Of a stretch of DNA of 64,000 nt, positions 51,976 to 60,193 are shown one piece after another. The stretch lies in the NCBI GenBank assembly GCA_034189195.1, contig JAXHVI010000179.1, positions 22,389-86,388 on the forward strand, given 5' to 3'. Origin of the DNA: Desulfosudis sp034189195 (GTDB lineage Bacteria; Desulfobacterota; Desulfobacteria; Desulfobacterales; Desulfosudaceae). The translations under genes and the position numbers were made by a program. Position 1 is the stretch's first letter, and every line of letters begins with the position of its first letter. Under the pieces are notes generated by a model. The model ran no database searches. It was given only the letters and a program-made list of their open reading frames with translations, and had not been told where the DNA came from.

Positions 51976-52079
51976 AGGCCAGCCCGTGCCGGTTGTCAAC
52001 TGTTGTGATGTTATAAATATGGGAAATATCTGATAATGGCTGAGGGTAAAAAATAAATATACGTATGTACAAAAACATC

Positions 52080-52119
52080 TTGACATCCCGCGGCAGAAAG
52101 TTATTATACAATTGTATAA
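52080..52119 (+). promoter_or_regulatory. Promoter with 16-bp palindromic operator upstream of the SCP2 gene
   Basis: TTGACA (52080-52085) and TTATAC (52104-52109) are 18 bases apart. The perfect palindrome TTATACAATTGTATAA (52104-52119) overlaps the -10 box. A TetR gene is transcribed away on the other strand, so this is a strong candidate for its binding site. Confidence 0.65.
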
Positions 52120-52160
52120 AATGTTTTGGTCAAAAACAGAAGCGCTGATGCATCGCCATT

Positions 52161-52498
52161 ATGTCAGATCAGACTTTTACCATTACCGTCAATGTCAGGG
52201 ATCTGTTAACCGAATTCATCCCCAAGCTGACCGCGGAGTATGTCCAAATGCGGGGGCACAGGAGGATCTGAAAGGCACCGGCGTGTTTGCGATCAAAAAC
52301 CCGGACGGCACGGTCTCCGATATTTCGGGCACCTTTAACGGCGCCCAGACCCCAAAGATGGGCCTGCGCCTCTCCATGGAGGACGCCAACCGGATCAACC
52401 GGGGCGAGGAAAATCCCATTCGGCTTTTCATGAGGGGCCGCATGGAGACCGACGGCGAGATGGCCTTTGCCATGATGCTGCAACCGCTTTTCACATAG
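52161..52498 (+). pseudogene. SCP2 sterol-binding-domain protein, frameshifted at a G run
   Basis: The frame from the ATG at 52161 starts MSDQTFTITVNVRDLLTEF and runs to VQMRG, then ends early. Adding one G to the run near 52252 joins it in frame to AQEDLKGTGVFAIKNPDG. It continues with SGTFNGAQTPKMGLRLSMED and MRGRMETDGEMAFAMMLQPL, a typical SCP2 lipid-binding fold, ending at 52498 (112 residues). Either the base is missing through sequencing error, or the tract is a phase-variable or decayed site. It is controlled by the palindromic promoter at 52080-52119. Confidence 0.7.
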
Positions 52499-52712
52499 AT
52501 CGCGCAAGCGGTTTTCCGGCGATGGCCGGCCGGCGAATCAATAACAGGGCGTTTTGCCGGAGGCCGTCGCCGGCAACCGTATGTTGCAAAAGAGAAGTCT
52601 CCCCTTCAAGTGGGCCGCCGGCGGGATGAAAAAGTGCTGGTGTTGGGGGCTACCCTATTCGGACTCAGCCCGCCCTTTTATTCGGGCGATTCGCAACAAC
52701 CAGGAGCGACCC

Positions 52713-53150
52713 ATGGACGTTATCAGAAAATGGTTTTACCGGGTTCGGCTGGCCCTGCTGATGGCTGGCTTTGCCTGGGTGATGCGGGTGGCCGGCATGA
52801 TCAACCGGGAATTTTCCGCCCGGCTGGCAGAAACCGATTTTGTGTTTATCATGGGATCCAAAGAGGATGGGACGGCCCGTTACTTTCGGTGCGTCAACGG
52901 CAGGCTGCGCTCCGGCCGGCATCCCATACCCAGGGACTTCGGCCTGATCTGGAAAGACAGCCAGGCCGGGGGCCGGGCCATGATGGACATGCTGATGGGA
53001 AAGCCCAAAGCCCTTTATCGCGCCGTGGTCAACGGCGTGCTGCTGCTGGAAGGGGATGCCAAAGCCATTGCCTGGTTCATGGAGACCGTCAACCAACTCA
53101 ACCGGGTGTTCCGGCCGAAGAAAAAGAAAGCGGCAAAGACTGAAAAATAG
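52713..53150 (+). CDS. SCP2-like lipid-binding protein
   Basis: This 145-residue protein starts at the ATG at 52713 behind AGGAGCG. The N-terminus contains a hydrophobic helix (YRVRLALLMAGFAWVMRVAG). Then comes the SCP2-like beta-sheet/helix pattern, TDFVFIMGSKEDGTARYFR and DFGLIWKDSQAGGRAMMDML, and the final GVLLLEGDAKAIAWFMETV. It resembles the sterol-carrier fold of its upstream neighbour at low similarity. It ends in a Lys-rich tail. It probably binds lipid or acyl groups near the membrane; this is inferred. Confidence 0.65.
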   Translation: MDVIRKWFYRVRLALLMAGFAWVMRVAGMINREFSARLAETDFVFIMGSKEDGTARYFRCVNGRLRSGRHPIPRDFGLIWKDSQAGGRAMMDMLMGKPKALYRAVVNGVLLLEGDAKAIAWFMETVNQLNRVFRPKKKKAAKTEK

Positions 53151-53164
53151 GGCCGGTTACTGTA

Positions 53165-53252
53165 TTTCGTTTCGTGCAAAACGATTGTTTCTTTACGCGC
53201 AGGGCCTGTATTTTCTTTGCGTCCTTCGCGTCTCTGCGGTGAATTTTAATTT
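53165..53252. repeat. Intergenic repeat element (CTTTGCG family), copy 2
   Basis: TTTTCTTTGCGTCCTTCGCG and TCTCTGCGGTGAATTTTAATT match 27482-27533 almost exactly, in the same orientation, immediately before the ribosome binding site of the START-domain gene. It may form part of that gene's leader. Confidence 0.6.
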
Positions 53253-53264
53253 CAGGGAGGTTTT

Positions 53265-54536
53265 ATGCGGTTGACGCTCAGGACCGTGATTGTTTTATGC
53301 GGTTTATTTGTGGCGGTTTCCCTGGCCGGCGCCGACGATGGCCAGTGGCAGCTGATCGGGTCGGCCGACGGTGTGGACACCTACCGCATGACCCATCCGG
53401 GAACCGAGGTGTGCACCTTCAAGGGCGTGGGCTTTGTGGATGCCAAGATCGAGATCATCGGCGAGGTGTTTCGGGATATTCCGGCCTATCCGGAATGGAT
53501 GGCCAACTGCAAACATGCCGAGATCCTCAAAACCATTGACCGGAACACCTATATCATCCGTACCGTGATCAGCGCGCCGTTTCCCTACAAGGACCGGGAC
53601 ATGGTGGTGGAGAACCAGTCGATTTATAACTTTGAGAACGGGACGGCCCTGCTCACCTTCCAGCTGGCAGAAAACTTTGATTTTCCCGAGCAGTCCTGCT
53701 GCCTGCGGCTTTCCGACCTGGAGGGCCAGTACTATTTTGAATATTTCGGCAGAGACAAGACCCGGGTCACCTACCAGTACCGCTCCGACCCCGGGGGAAA
53801 CGTGGCGGTGGGCCTGGCCAACGAGTTCCAGATCAAACACTACCCGGCCATCAATATTGCCGGGCTTCGGGAGATGGTGAAAAAGAAAAAATACGTCAAG
53901 GCCGGTCTGGCGTCGCCGGAGCACGCGATGATTGAGCGCATGCTGGACGACAAAAAGCGGGTGTCAAACATCTTAAAAAAGCGGGTCGGTGAATACATCA
54001 TCGACCCGGTGCTGCTGGACATGCTCTTTGAAATGACCACCACCCGCCGGATCGTGGACAATGTATATGCCACCCGCTCCGACTTTGAAAGCATCCGCCA
54101 GGGCATGATGGACCTGTTGAACATGGTGGGGGCCAAGGGGCTTGCCGGCACCCAGCGGAAGGAGGTGGAAGATGTTGTCGCCTATCTGTCGGACAAGCCC
54201 TTTGACACTTTTTTCTCCATGGACAAGCTGATGGGTGAAAGGTGGCTGGTGGATGAAATCGCAAAAGAAAAAAGGCTGGTCCATGGGCTGTTCGAACAGG
54301 AAAGTTCGCTGGCCGGGGTGGTGTTTGAAAAGGTGGCCACATCTCCAACGGCGGTTCGATTGTTCATTGGGGACCGGCAGCTGGCCGACCGGATTCTGAC
54401 CGATCCTTCTTTACGCCGGAAACTGTGGGAAGACAGTGTTCTCCGGGACCGGCTGGCCGATGAACCGGGATCATTTAAAACCGCCAAAGAGTTTGAGAAG
54501 CTTATCATCGAGCGGATAAAAAGCTATTCATCATAG
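53265..54536 (+). CDS. Exported START-domain lipid-binding protein
   Basis: This 423-residue protein has a signal peptide (RTVIVLCGLFVAVSLAGADD) and a START domain of about 200 residues. Visible parts are WQLIGSADGVDTYRMTHPG, FRDIPAYPEWMANCKHAEIL, SAPFPYKDRDMVVENQ and the end near INIAGLREMV. The remaining half is helical and highly charged, rich in Asp/Arg, with no known motif. START proteins carry lipids, and this one is likely periplasmic. The ATG at 53265 follows AGGGAGG, after two SCP2-like genes. Confidence 0.85.
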   Translation: MRLTLRTVIVLCGLFVAVSLAGADDGQWQLIGSADGVDTYRMTHPGTEVCTFKGVGFVDAKIEIIGEVFRDIPAYPEWMANCKHAEILKTIDRNTYIIRTVISAPFPYKDRDMVVENQSIYNFENGTALLTFQLAENFDFPEQSCCLRLSDLEGQYYFEYFGRDKTRVTYQYRSDPGGNVAVGLANEFQIKHYPAINIAGLREMVKKKKYVKAGLASPEHAMIERMLDDKKRVSNILKKRVGEYIIDPVLLDMLFEMTTTRRIVDNVYATRSDFESIRQGMMDLLNMVGAKGLAGTQRKEVEDVVAYLSDKPFDTFFSMDKLMGERWLVDEIAKEKRLVHGLFEQESSLAGVVFEKVATSPTAVRLFIGDRQLADRILTDPSLRRKLWEDSVLRDRLADEPGSFKTAKEFEKLIIERIKSYSS

Positions 54537-54660
54537 CCTTCCCTTTTTACCTTGACATTTCAATAAAAATCGAAAGTGAAAAGTAAATTTTTTGCTTGAC
54601 TTTCAGGAAAAAATTTTCGCGGCGACTTGTAATATTGCCAACTATTACAATGAGTTATAA

Positions 54661-55156
54661 ATCACTCCGCAATCCTTTACGCCACGCAAACACCGCCGAC
54701 CACCGTCATTTAAAAAACTGTATAAACCGGCCGTCAAACTTGTTCCAACGGCGCCGGTGCTTCAATCCAAAGGCGACAGGCCATTGAAAATGGAATTCGA
54801 AGACCAGTTGAAGGCGTTGATCTTCTACCATCTCGAAGAACATACGTCGGGCAGACATCTTATCCGGGTTCCCAAGGAAGATGGCTTTGCCCGTGAACAT
54901 ATCGCTCCCGAGGACGGCATCGAAAAAAGCAACTTCTTCGAAGCAGTCAGTCAACAACCGGGGGCCGGAACAACTCCAGTTCGTTTACAACGGCCTTTGC
55001 GGTGAAGCATCCAGGGTCCTGCCCGATCGCTATCGTCATCACGGAAATCCCATCGCCATCGACGGATCTCTCATCGACGCCGTGTTGTCCATGACCCGGG
55101 CCGACTACCGGAAACATTCCAAAAAAGCCAATGTCCGTTTGGGGTTTGACATTAAC
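54661..55156 (+). pseudogene. IS4-family transposase remnant
   Basis: Two frames joined by a frameshift near 54950 encode an IS4-type transposase N-terminal half. Frame one reads KMEFEDQLKALIFYHLEEHT and then IEKSNFFEAVSQ; the next reads PEQLQFVYNGLCGEASRVLP and then IAIDGSLIDAVLSMTRADYR, with the DDE first-Asp region IDGSLID. The match stops after VRLGFDIN, so the C-terminal catalytic half is missing. It is directly abutted to a broken GGDEF gene. Confidence 0.7.
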
Positions 55157-55455
55157 AAGTGCATAAGCTCCGAAGCTCAGACGTGGTGGTCCGGTACGGC
55201 GGCGAGGAGATGGCCCTGCTGCTTCACGAGACCGGGCCGGAGGCCGCCTTTGCCCGGGCGGAAAAGATCCGCCGCCGCGTCGATGCGCTTCGGGTGGAAC
55301 ACGCTCCCGGTGAATATCTTCAGGTAACCATCAGCCTGGGCGTGGCCGGGTTCCCCATTCATGCCAAAAACAAAAAACCGCTTGTTAAAAAAGCCGATGA
55401 TGCCTTATATTCTTCAAAAGCCGGCGGGCGCAACAAAGTGACCCTTGCCGTCTGA
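55157..55455 (+). pseudogene. C-terminal half of a GGDEF (diguanylate cyclase) domain
   Basis: The frame ending at 55455 begins LRSSDVVVRYGGEEMALLLH, followed by AEKIRRRVDALRV, VTISLGVAGFPIHA and KKADDALYSSKAGGRN. This is the second half of a GGDEF domain with the active-site variant GGEE. The first half and any sensor domain are replaced by transposase sequence upstream, so the gene is truncated, probably by an insertion followed by deletion. No start with ribosome binding site is apparent. Confidence 0.75.
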
Positions 55456-55502
55456 TCCGCCGGTCACCTGCCCGAATGTTCACCAAAAAAGGAGGCGTTT
55501 TC

Positions 55503-55829
55503 ATGATCGATCTTTTAAAAAAAGCCATGTTCGCAGGCATCGGCCTGGCCCTGAAAACCAAGGAAGAGGTGGAGGATCTCGCCTCCGACCTTGTGCAGCG
55601 GGCCGAGCTGTCGGAAAATGAGGGGAAAAAATTCGTCAACGATTTTATGAAGCGATACGATGAATCCAAAGAGAAATTGGAGGAAAAAGTGGAGCGCACC
55701 GTCCGGGACCTGCTGGCCAAGGCCAATTTCGTGACCCGGGAGGAGATGGCCGAGGTCAAGGACGAGATCAAGCACATGCGCAAAACCCTTGCCATTGAAG
55801 ATTCTTCCGCCGCCGATGACGACCGGTAA
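55503..55829 (+). CDS. Phasin/PhaF-like coiled-coil protein
   Basis: This 108-residue protein starts at the ATG at 55503 behind AAAGGAGG. It has an N-terminal amphipathic helix (MIDLLKKAMFAGIGLALKTKE) followed by a long charged coiled coil (DLASDLVQRAELSENEGKKF, then DESKEKLEEKVERTVRDLLA and EEMAEVKDEIKHMRK). This is the pattern of the polyhydroxyalkanoate-associated PhaF/phasin-like family, which is widely found upstream of ubiB-type genes. Here too the kinase gene follows after 6 bases. Confidence 0.7.
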   Translation: MIDLLKKAMFAGIGLALKTKEEVEDLASDLVQRAELSENEGKKFVNDFMKRYDESKEKLEEKVERTVRDLLAKANFVTREEMAEVKDEIKHMRKTLAIEDSSAADDDR

Positions 55830-55835
55830 CAGTTG

Positions 55836-57533
55836 ATGCTCAGCATACGCAAAATCGGCATCATCGGCAGGACCTACCGCCACCTGAACCGGTATCGTCA
55901 GATACTGACCATCTTTTTCAAGTACGGGTTCGGCGAGTTTGTCGAGCTGTTGAAAATCGAGCAGTACCTTGAAATCGGCATGCAGTTGATTTCAAGGCAG
56001 CACCGGGAGCAGACCGAGCGGCTCTCCCGGGCCGAACGGGTCCGCATGGCCTTTGAGGAGCTGGGCTCCACCTTCATCAAGCTGGGCCAGGTCATGTCCA
56101 CCCAGCCGGGCCTGATTCCCATCGACCTGGTAAACGAACTGACCAAGCTTCAGGACAGTGTTCCGTCCTCCCCTTTTGACCCCATTTCCGGGGTGTTGCG
56201 TGAGGACCTGGGCCGGCCCGTGAATGTGGTGTTCGCCTCCATTGATAAAACCCCCATTGCTTCCGCCTCCATTGCCCAGGTCTATTCCGCGGTGCTGCTG
56301 ACCGGGGAACGGGTGGCGGTCAAGGTGCGGCGGCCGGGCATCAAGAAGACGGTGGAGGCCGACCTGGAGATCATGATGTACCTGGCCGGCCTGATGGAGC
56401 GCAACATTGAGGAGTTTGCCCCGCACCGGCCGGTCCAGATCGTGGAGGAGTTTGCCCGGGCACTGGAACGGGAGCTGGATTTCACCATCGAGGCCACCAA
56501 CATCGAGCGGTTCAAGCGGCAGTTTTACGGCGATGAGACCATTCATGTGCCCCGGGTGTTCCGGGAGTACACCACCGGCCGGGTCCTGGTGATGGAGCAT
56601 ATCGACGGCATCAAGATATCCGACGTGGCCCGGCTGGAGGCCGAAGGCTACGACAAGAAGCTTCTCACGAAACGGGGAACGGACGTCACTTTAAAACAGG
56701 TCTTCAACCACGGCTTCTTTCATGCCGACCCCCATCCGGGCAATATTTTCGTTCTTCCCGGCAACGTGATCTGTCCCCTGGATTTCGGTCTGGTGGGCAA
56801 CGTGGCCCTGAAGCACCGGGAGATGTTTGTCGACCTGCTCGACGCCCTGGTCCACCAGAATGTTTCCGACACCACGGATGTGCTGCTCAAGCTGGCCATC
56901 TGGGACGACGAGCCCGACCGGCTGGCCCTGGAAAGGGACGTGACCGAGTTCATCGGACAGCACCTGTACAAGCCGTTAAAGGAGATGGACCTGGGCAGCC
57001 TGCTCCACCACCTGCTGGAGATGCTCACCCGTCACCGGCTGCGCATTCCGCCCAACGTGTTTTTGATGATCAAGGCCATTGCCACGGTGGAGGGTATCGC
57101 CCGCCGGCTGGACCCTGATTTTGACATCATCATCCATGCCACGCCTTTTCTGCGGCGGGTGAAGCTGGCCCGGTTTTCACCCTTTCGCATCGCCTCGGCC
57201 ACAGCCAGAACCGCTGCCGACCTGGGCCGGTTTGCCCGCCAGTTCCCCGGAGAGCTGCTGGACATCACCCGGATGATAAAGGGAGAAAAGATCGCTTTTC
57301 AGATGGAGATCCGGGGGCTCAAGGCGCTTTTGTCCACCCTGGACCAGGTGAGCAACCGCCTCTCTTTTTCCATCATCATCGGTGCCCTGCTCATCGGTTC
57401 GGCCATGATCATCGCCACCAGGATTCCCCCTCTGGTGTTCGGCATGTCATTGCTGGGCATCATCGGGTTTGCCGGCGCCGCCATCATGGGCGTGTGGCTG
57501 CTGATCGCGATCCTGAGAAAGGGCCGGCTATGA
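55836..57533 (+). CDS. UbiB/ABC1 (ADCK)-family atypical kinase
   Basis: This 565-residue protein belongs to the UbiB family, which supports quinone synthesis or handling. It has the KxGQ region TFIKLGQVMSTQPGLIP, the Ala-rich loop PIASASIAQVYSA and the lysine strand VAVKVRRPG. The catalytic HADPHPGN and metal-binding LDFGLVGN motifs follow. Two C-terminal membrane segments (SIIIGALLIGSAMIIATRIP; GMSLLGIIGFAGAAIMG) anchor it. It follows a phasin-like gene with which it may be coupled. Confidence 0.9.
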   Translation: MLSIRKIGIIGRTYRHLNRYRQILTIFFKYGFGEFVELLKIEQYLEIGMQLISRQHREQTERLSRAERVRMAFEELGSTFIKLGQVMSTQPGLIPIDLVNELTKLQDSVPSSPFDPISGVLREDLGRPVNVVFASIDKTPIASASIAQVYSAVLLTGERVAVKVRRPGIKKTVEADLEIMMYLAGLMERNIEEFAPHRPVQIVEEFARALERELDFTIEATNIERFKRQFYGDETIHVPRVFREYTTGRVLVMEHIDGIKISDVARLEAEGYDKKLLTKRGTDVTLKQVFNHGFFHADPHPGNIFVLPGNVICPLDFGLVGNVALKHREMFVDLLDALVHQNVSDTTDVLLKLAIWDDEPDRLALERDVTEFIGQHLYKPLKEMDLGSLLHHLLEMLTRHRLRIPPNVFLMIKAIATVEGIARRLDPDFDIIIHATPFLRRVKLARFSPFRIASATARTAADLGRFARQFPGELLDITRMIKGEKIAFQMEIRGLKALLSTLDQVSNRLSFSIIIGALLIGSAMIIATRIPPLVFGMSLLGIIGFAGAAIMGVWLLIAILRKGRL

Positions 57534-57544
57534 GGGCAATGGGC

Positions 57545-57573
57545 TTGACACGCCCGGGAATATTGCATAAAGT
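57545..57573 (+). promoter_or_regulatory. Sigma-70-like promoter of the chemotaxis receptor gene
   Basis: TTGACA (57545-57550) and TAAAGT (57568-57573) are separated by exactly 17 bases, 71 bases before the receptor start at 57645. Confidence 0.6.
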
Positions 57574-57644
57574 CTTATGGAACAAGCGAGTTACAGGGCA
57601 GGGCCACCGGCCGGCTTTTTACATTTTCATACAAGGAGTCAACC

Positions 57645-58922
57645 ATGCTTCCTGAGAGAATAAAACGGGCGAGTGTTCGCACCAAGCTGCTGCTGCTGGT
57701 GATTCCGGTCACCGTGATCATGCTGGGGCTCATGTTTTCCATGAGCAGCTCCGCCGGCGCCTTCTGGGCACTGGGCGGCATCATGATCATTTTAAACAGC
57801 GTGATCATATGGTTCGTGACAGGCAGCGTGCTGGGGCCGGTTTACGAGATCATCGAAATCTGCAGGAACATGTCGGTGGACATTTTTGAAGCCAGAAACG
57901 ACCTCACCGCCCGTGTCCGGGAATTCAACCGCAGCCTGAAGGACTACCCCCACGATGAAAAGGGCCAGATGGCCAAGTGGTTCAACAAGTTCATGAAAAA
58001 GATTCAGATCATCATGACCGTGGTCAGGGACAAATCGGTGGTGGTGAACGATTCGGCCGGCGGCCTGCTGGCCCTGACCGAATCCATGCAGAAGACCGTC
58101 GAAAGGAACCGCAGCCGCACCAATGCCGTGGCCGGCGCCGCCGAGGAGATGAACGCCAACATGGAATCCGTGGCCCTGGCCATGGAGCAGGCCTCGTCCA
58201 ACATCAAGATGGTGGCCACCTCCACCGAGGAGATGACCGCCACCATTGCCGAGGTGGCCCGCAACTCCGAGAACGCCAGCGTCATGACCGAGGGGGCCGT
58301 GGCCCAGGCACAGAAGGCGTCGGACCAGGTGGAAGAGCTGGGCCGGGCGGCCCGGGAGATCGGCGAGGTGCTGGAGACCATCGCCGAGATTTCCGACCAG
58401 ACCAACCTGCTGGCCCTGAATGCCACCATCGAGGCGGCCCGGGCCGGTGAATACGGCAAGGGGTTTGCCGTGGTGGCCAATGAGATCAAGGATCTGGCCT
58501 CGGCCACCTCCGAGGCCACCATGGAGATCAAAAGCAAGATCGAGGGTATTCAGAACTCCACGGCCGGCACCATCAAAGAGATCAGCCAGATCACCAAGAT
58601 CATCAACGACGTCAACGAGGTGGTGGCCACCATTGCCACGGCCGTGGAGCAGCAGACCACCACCACCCGGGAGATCGCCAACAACGTGGCCCGGGCCTCC
58701 ACCGGCATCGGCGAGGTCAATGAGAACGTGGCCCAGTCCTCCATGGTGGCCGCCGAGATCACCAAGGACATTCTGGCCATCGACCAGTCGGCCAGCGAGA
58801 TCGCGGACAAGACCCAGGAGGTCAGCACCGGCACGGTCCGCATGCGGGAAGTGACCACCGAGACCGTGAACTTGACTTCCCGCTTCATCATCGACCAGCA
58901 GGCCGAAGAAGAGATGGTGTAG
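57645..58922 (+). CDS. Methyl-accepting chemotaxis protein
   Basis: This 425-residue receptor starts at the ATG at 57645 behind AAGGAG. Two N-terminal membrane helices (TKLLLLVIPVTVIMLGLMFS; FWALGGIMIILNSVIIWFV) lie almost back to back, so the sensory domain is nearly absent. It may sense membrane state or intracellular signals. The cytoplasmic signalling hairpin carries ISDQTNLLALNATIEAARAG and KGFAVVANEIKDLA. Only one such receptor gene is visible in the window and no CheA/CheW genes accompany it. Confidence 0.93.
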   Translation: MLPERIKRASVRTKLLLLVIPVTVIMLGLMFSMSSSAGAFWALGGIMIILNSVIIWFVTGSVLGPVYEIIEICRNMSVDIFEARNDLTARVREFNRSLKDYPHDEKGQMAKWFNKFMKKIQIIMTVVRDKSVVVNDSAGGLLALTESMQKTVERNRSRTNAVAGAAEEMNANMESVALAMEQASSNIKMVATSTEEMTATIAEVARNSENASVMTEGAVAQAQKASDQVEELGRAAREIGEVLETIAEISDQTNLLALNATIEAARAGEYGKGFAVVANEIKDLASATSEATMEIKSKIEGIQNSTAGTIKEISQITKIINDVNEVVATIATAVEQQTTTTREIANNVARASTGIGEVNENVAQSSMVAAEITKDILAIDQSASEIADKTQEVSTGTVRMREVTTETVNLTSRFIIDQQAEEEMV

Positions 58923-59266
58923 GTCCAAAGCGTTATTCTCCGGGCGTTTCCACCCTGGCCTGGCCTTGTTTTTTTGCCCAGACAACCCGTGCCATACGCG
59001 GGGCAGGCGGAGACCGCCGCGCACCTCTTTCTCGCCATGCGTTTTTCCCCGCCTTGACGGGCCCCGCGGTTTTGTATTACCTTAGCATCATGTTATGAGT
59101 TTCCCGGATATCGCATATACGGGTGCCGGGCCGTTGCCGGCACCGGTCCGCTTCTTTTTTTCAACCCATGCAGTGCGGGCACTTTTCGTGGATGCATCCA
59201 GGGCCGGCCGGCCCGGTTCTCTTTCCGCGTGCCGGCGTCCGGTACCAGAAGACAAGGGAGTGACCC
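58923..59266. other. Intergenic region before the sucrose operon
   Basis: About 340 bases with no credible gene. A possible promoter, TTGACG at 59054-59059 with TATTAC 15 bases or TACCTT 18 bases later, lies upstream of the sugar-kinase gene. AAGGGAG just before 59267 is its ribosome binding site. No other structure was seen. Confidence 0.4.
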
Positions 59267-60193
59267 ATGGTGGTGGCCATCGGCGAGGTGCTGTTTGACA
59301 TCTTTCCCGCGGACAAGCGGATCGGCGGGGCCCCGTTTAATTTTGCCGTTCACCTGGCAAACATGGGGTTTCCCGTTCACTTTGTCACCCGGGTGGGAAA
59401 GGATGCCAACGGCAGGGCGATTCTGGACCTGATGAAATGGTTCGGGCTGTCCCGCGAAAACGTTCAGATTGATCCCGAGTGTGCCACCGGCCGGGTCATA
59501 GTCCATCCCGAGGCGGACGGGGGACACCGGTTTGATATTGTTGCGCCGGCAGCCTACGACTATCTGGCGTGCACCGATCAAGTCATGGACCTGATGCGCA
59601 CTCCACCGGATATGGTTTATTTCGGTACCCTGGCCCAGCGGTCTGAGCAGAGCCGGCATGCCATGAAAGAGATGTTTCAGGCGGCCCCGCCGGAAACGCG
59701 GTTTTTCTGCGACATCAACCTTCGACCCGGCGGCTATGACCGGGCAATTGTCGATGGCGCCCTGCAACAGGCCGGCCTGCTGAAACTCAACGACGCGGAG
59801 CTGGCCGTTATCGGAGAGATGTTTGATATTCAGGGGGATACGGAAACCATGGTTCGTCGCCTGATGGAAGCCCGCGGGCTGGTGCTGGTGGCCCTTACCC
59901 TGGGCAGCCGGGGCGGCCGGTTGTTTACCCTCGATGATCAGGCCCGCGTCGACCTGCCGTCCCGGTCCGCCGGCCCGCCGGTGGTGGACACCGTGGGCGC
60001 GGGCGATGCCTTTACCGCGGTCACGGCCGCCGGATTTTTACAGAACCGGCATCTTTCAGATATTCTGGAGGCGGCCACGGAGTTTGCCGGCCGCATCTGC
60101 GGCATTCAGGGCGCGGTGCCCGATTCACCCGACTTTTACCGGCAGGGCCGCCTGCCCGAATTTTTTTACAAACATACCGGAGATAGCCGATGA
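59267..60193 (+). CDS. PfkB-family carbohydrate kinase, probable fructokinase
   Basis: This 308-residue ribokinase-like enzyme begins VAIGEVLFDIFPADKRIGGAPFN, where the GGAPxN motif is typical of fructokinases. It ends with the catalytic-loop DTVGAGDAF containing the phosphoryl-transfer Asp. The middle contains DINLRPGGY and the NDAELAV strand of the family. It overlaps the sucrose-phosphate synthase start by 4 bases, so it probably phosphorylates fructose released when sucrose is split. The start at 59267 follows AAGGGAG. Confidence 0.88.
   Translation: MVVAIGEVLFDIFPADKRIGGAPFNFAVHLANMGFPVHFVTRVGKDANGRAILDLMKWFGLSRENVQIDPECATGRVIVHPEADGGHRFDIVAPAAYDYLACTDQVMDLMRTPPDMVYFGTLAQRSEQSRHAMKEMFQAAPPETRFFCDINLRPGGYDRAIVDGALQQAGLLKLNDAELAVIGEMFDIQGDTETMVRRLMEARGLVLVALTLGSRGGRLFTLDDQARVDLPSRSAGPPVVDTVGAGDAFTAVTAAGFLQNRHLSDILEAATEFAGRICGIQGAVPDSPDFYRQGRLPEFFYKHTGDSR

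Noticed and set aside
57792..59024. Minus-strand Gly/His/Leu-rich open frame
   Set aside because: Antisense to the chemotaxis receptor; composition is that of a frame shadow.
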